Assembly: GCF_003384935.1 (NCBI RefSeq)
Contig: NZ_QTTQ01000010.1
Span: forward strand, 744,001 to 808,000
Length of the DNA stretch: 64,000 bases
Reading direction: 5' to 3'
DNA from: Lutibacter oceani
Lineage (GTDB): Bacteria > Bacteroidota > Bacteroidia > Flavobacteriales > Flavobacteriaceae
The notes under the pieces were generated by a model, which saw only the letters and a program-made list of their open reading frames with translations, was not told where the DNA came from and searched no databases. A program made the position numbers and the translations under genes. Positions 62,802-64,000 of this stretch are shown here, one piece after another. Position 1 is the first letter of the stretch; every line of letters starts with the position of its first letter.

Positions 62802-63716
62802 ATGAAAAGTATAAACTACAAATACACCATTATTACTTCACTTCTTATTGCTTTTTTATTCAGTTTTAATGGCTTTTCACAAGAAGATGAAGCAACTGAT
62901 GCAAGCAGCTATAAAATGAGATTTAATTTTAAGACTGTTAAACAGTACGATAATTCTCGTTTGCTTGAGGTAAGTTTTATTGGGCAAAACAAAAAAGATA
63001 GAAAAGATAAAATTCCTGTTTTTGATGCAGTAATTAAATTTTATAATAATGATAATTTATTAGGAGAATCAAAAACTTCTGATGAAGGTATTGCTCAGTT
63101 TGCGGTTCCGGGAAATCAAATTTATATTACTGATGAAGATGGATACATTAATCTTACAGCTAAATTTGAAGGATCTGACGGTTTAGATGAAGAGGAGGAA
63201 GAAATTCAAGTAAAGGATTTATTCTTAGAATTAAATTTAGAAGAAATTGATAGTGTTAAAACTGTTTTAGTAAAAGCTTTTACGATAGATAGTTTAGGAG
63301 TTGAAATTCCTCTGGAAGAAGCTGATTTAATAATTTCTGTTGGTGGAATGATTTCCAAAATGAAATTAGAGGAAGGTACTATTGAAGACGGTGAATTTGA
63401 ATTTGAATTCCCTACAGATATACCTGGTGATGTAAATGGTGACATTCTGGTATATTCAATTATTACAGATAATGATGATTTTGGAAATGTAATTCAACAA
63501 AAAACTGTAAATTGGGGTAACATAAAAACTAAAATTGTAAAAGAAGATAATAAATTATGGTCTGAAGCAGCTCCAATATGGATGTATATTGTTTTAACAA
63601 TTTTATTGGTTGGGGTTTGGGCTAATTATTTATATACAGCTATAAATTTATTTAAAATTAAAAAAGAAGGGAAGGAAATTGAATTAAAAGAAACAGAATT
63701 AAACACAGAACATTAA
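62802..63716 (+). CDS. Periplasmic protein with C-terminal membrane anchor, unrecognised
   Basis: The 304-residue protein has a signal peptide ending near FNGFS|QE, about 220 residues of beta-rich, strongly acidic sequence (two Ig-like or transthyretin-like domains are plausible: PVFDAVIKFYNNDNLLGES with SDEGIAQFAVPG) and one C-terminal helix (WMYIVLTILLVGVWANYLYTA) with a short basic cytosolic tail. I do not recognise a family. Its place between NrfD and a c-type cytochrome suggests a structural or docking part of the same complex. It has no heme or metal motif. Confidence 0.75.
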   Translation: MKSINYKYTIITSLLIAFLFSFNGFSQEDEATDASSYKMRFNFKTVKQYDNSRLLEVSFIGQNKKDRKDKIPVFDAVIKFYNNDNLLGESKTSDEGIAQFAVPGNQIYITDEDGYINLTAKFEGSDGLDEEEEEIQVKDLFLELNLEEIDSVKTVLVKAFTIDSLGVEIPLEEADLIISVGGMISKMKLEEGTIEDGEFEFEFPTDIPGDVNGDILVYSIITDNDDFGNVIQQKTVNWGNIKTKIVKEDNKLWSEAAPIWMYIVLTILLVGVWANYLYTAINLFKIKKEGKEIELKETELNTEH

Positions 63717-63740
63717 ACAAATTAAAATTATCAAATTAAT

Positions 63741-63748
63741 TACTTTTG
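63741..63748 (+). promoter_or_regulatory. Candidate internal -7 element
   Basis: TACTTTTG matches TAnnTTTG and lies 48 bases before the cytochrome ATG. A short GGTATC/GATATT hairpin follows. It may give the cytochrome gene a promoter of its own besides the operon promoter. Confidence 0.4.
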
Positions 63749-63796
63749 TGGTATCTTTTTTGATATTATTATTATAACAAACAAAAAAAACTAAAA

Positions 63797-64000
63797 ATGA
63801 AAACACTTAAAACATTAATGATTATTGGGATTATAACTATAGGCCTTTTTGCATTTAAATCTATTGATCAAGATGAATGGAAAGTACCAGCTAAATATGA
63901 AAAAATGACAAACCCAGAAGAAGCTAGTAAAGAAAATGTAGCTATTGGAAAATCTATGTATTCTAAACATTGTAAATCTTGTCATGGTAGTAAAGGTTAT
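63797..64000 (+). CDS. c-type cytochrome (3' end outside the window)
   Basis: Only 68 residues are visible. They comprise a hydrophobic signal segment (TLMIIGIITIGLFAFKS), the stretch WKVPAKYEKMTNPEEASK, and GKSMYSKHCKSCHGSKGY with the heme motif CKSCH at residues 59-63. This is the start of a class I cytochrome c domain. It is the fourth gene of the Fe-S/NrfD operon and a natural periplasmic acceptor for that module. The operon continues past the window, so a catalytic subunit may follow. Confidence 0.85.
   Translation, partial: MKTLKTLMIIGIITIGLFAFKSIDQDEWKVPAKYEKMTNPEEASKENVAIGKSMYSKHCKSCHGSKGY

Noticed and set aside
57646-64000. Alternative complex III (actABCDEF)
   Set aside because: NrfD, Fe-S and cytochrome parts are present, but there is no two-domain ActB-type fusion, second NrfD, or ActD/ActE-type subunit, and gene order differs.
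1-64000. CRISPR arrays, tRNA/rRNA genes, prophage or insertion sequences
   Set aside because: No regularly spaced direct repeats, cloverleaf or rRNA-like sequence, integrase or transposase reading frame was seen; the only repeats are short palindromes.

Overview
The window is ordinary chromosome from an AT-rich member of the Bacteroidota, most likely family Flavobacteriaceae (a Lutibacter- or Polaribacter-like genome would fit, but the sequence alone does not settle the genus). The grounds are: promoters with a TAnnTTTG -7 element, SusC/TonB-type outer-membrane biology, the menaquinone pathway, family-restricted proteins (DUF2851, DUF5683, DUF6122, DUF5777, a CAL67264-type small membrane protein), and almost no Shine-Dalgarno sequences. 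I see no rRNA, tRNA, prophage, insertion sequence or CRISPR array.

Layout. 1-5.9 kb: a MarR-type regulator (cut by the window edge) and a fadN-fadA-fadE-like fatty-acid beta-oxidation operon ending at a strong terminator. 6-12.6 kb: an unassigned small protein, two exported hydrolases (MBL fold, M28 peptidase), DUF2851, a nitroreductase and the dipeptidase PepD. 12.6-19.9 kb: a long forward run with parA, parB, a DUF5683 protein, dapB, a large lepB, WbqC, DUF6122, a YiiX-like hydrolase and small exported proteins. 19.9-21.2 kb: an exported protein with a CsgG-like C-terminal part. 21.2-25.1 kb (minus): EttA, a 58-residue membrane protein, and a reductase-MarR-pirin operon with a candidate operator. 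25.2-33.6 kb: a biotin-dependent carboxylase beta subunit, ThuA, YebC, menE/CPBP protease/menC, a sterol desaturase-like protein and an UPF0173 hydrolase. 33.7-36.6 kb: an OprC/NosA-like copper TonB receptor with a small Cys/His-rich partner. 36.7-42.5 kb (minus): menA, two Fe-S electron-transfer proteins around a HAD protein, an MCE protein and an amidase. 42.7-57.2 kb: lptD, ridA, mgsA, gapA, pfkA, a sugar kinase/nucleotidyltransferase pair, tamB, tsaD and a 2-oxoacid dehydrogenase E2.

57.6-64 kb is the most unusual part: two consecutive operons encoding a hexaheme lipoprotein with a collagen-like stalk, a monoheme lipoprotein, a DUF5777 beta-barrel, a Tat-exported Fe-S protein, an NrfD-type membrane quinol module, an unrecognised membrane-anchored periplasmic protein and a c-type cytochrome that runs off the window. 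Both operons have the same FNR/CRP-like dyad (TGAC-N4-RTCA) at exactly the same distance from a -7 element. Read together they look like a co-regulated route for electrons from menaquinol through the periplasm to the outer membrane; this is inference.

Two other threads cross the window. First, a family of about 26-bp palindromic repeats, singly or as inverted pairs, at 29.25, 30.90 and 55.80 kb; one pair lies inside the menE reading frame and is translated. Second, lptD and tamB lack an ATG/GTG/TTG where their membrane-targeting N-termini must begin, so rare start codons are likely.
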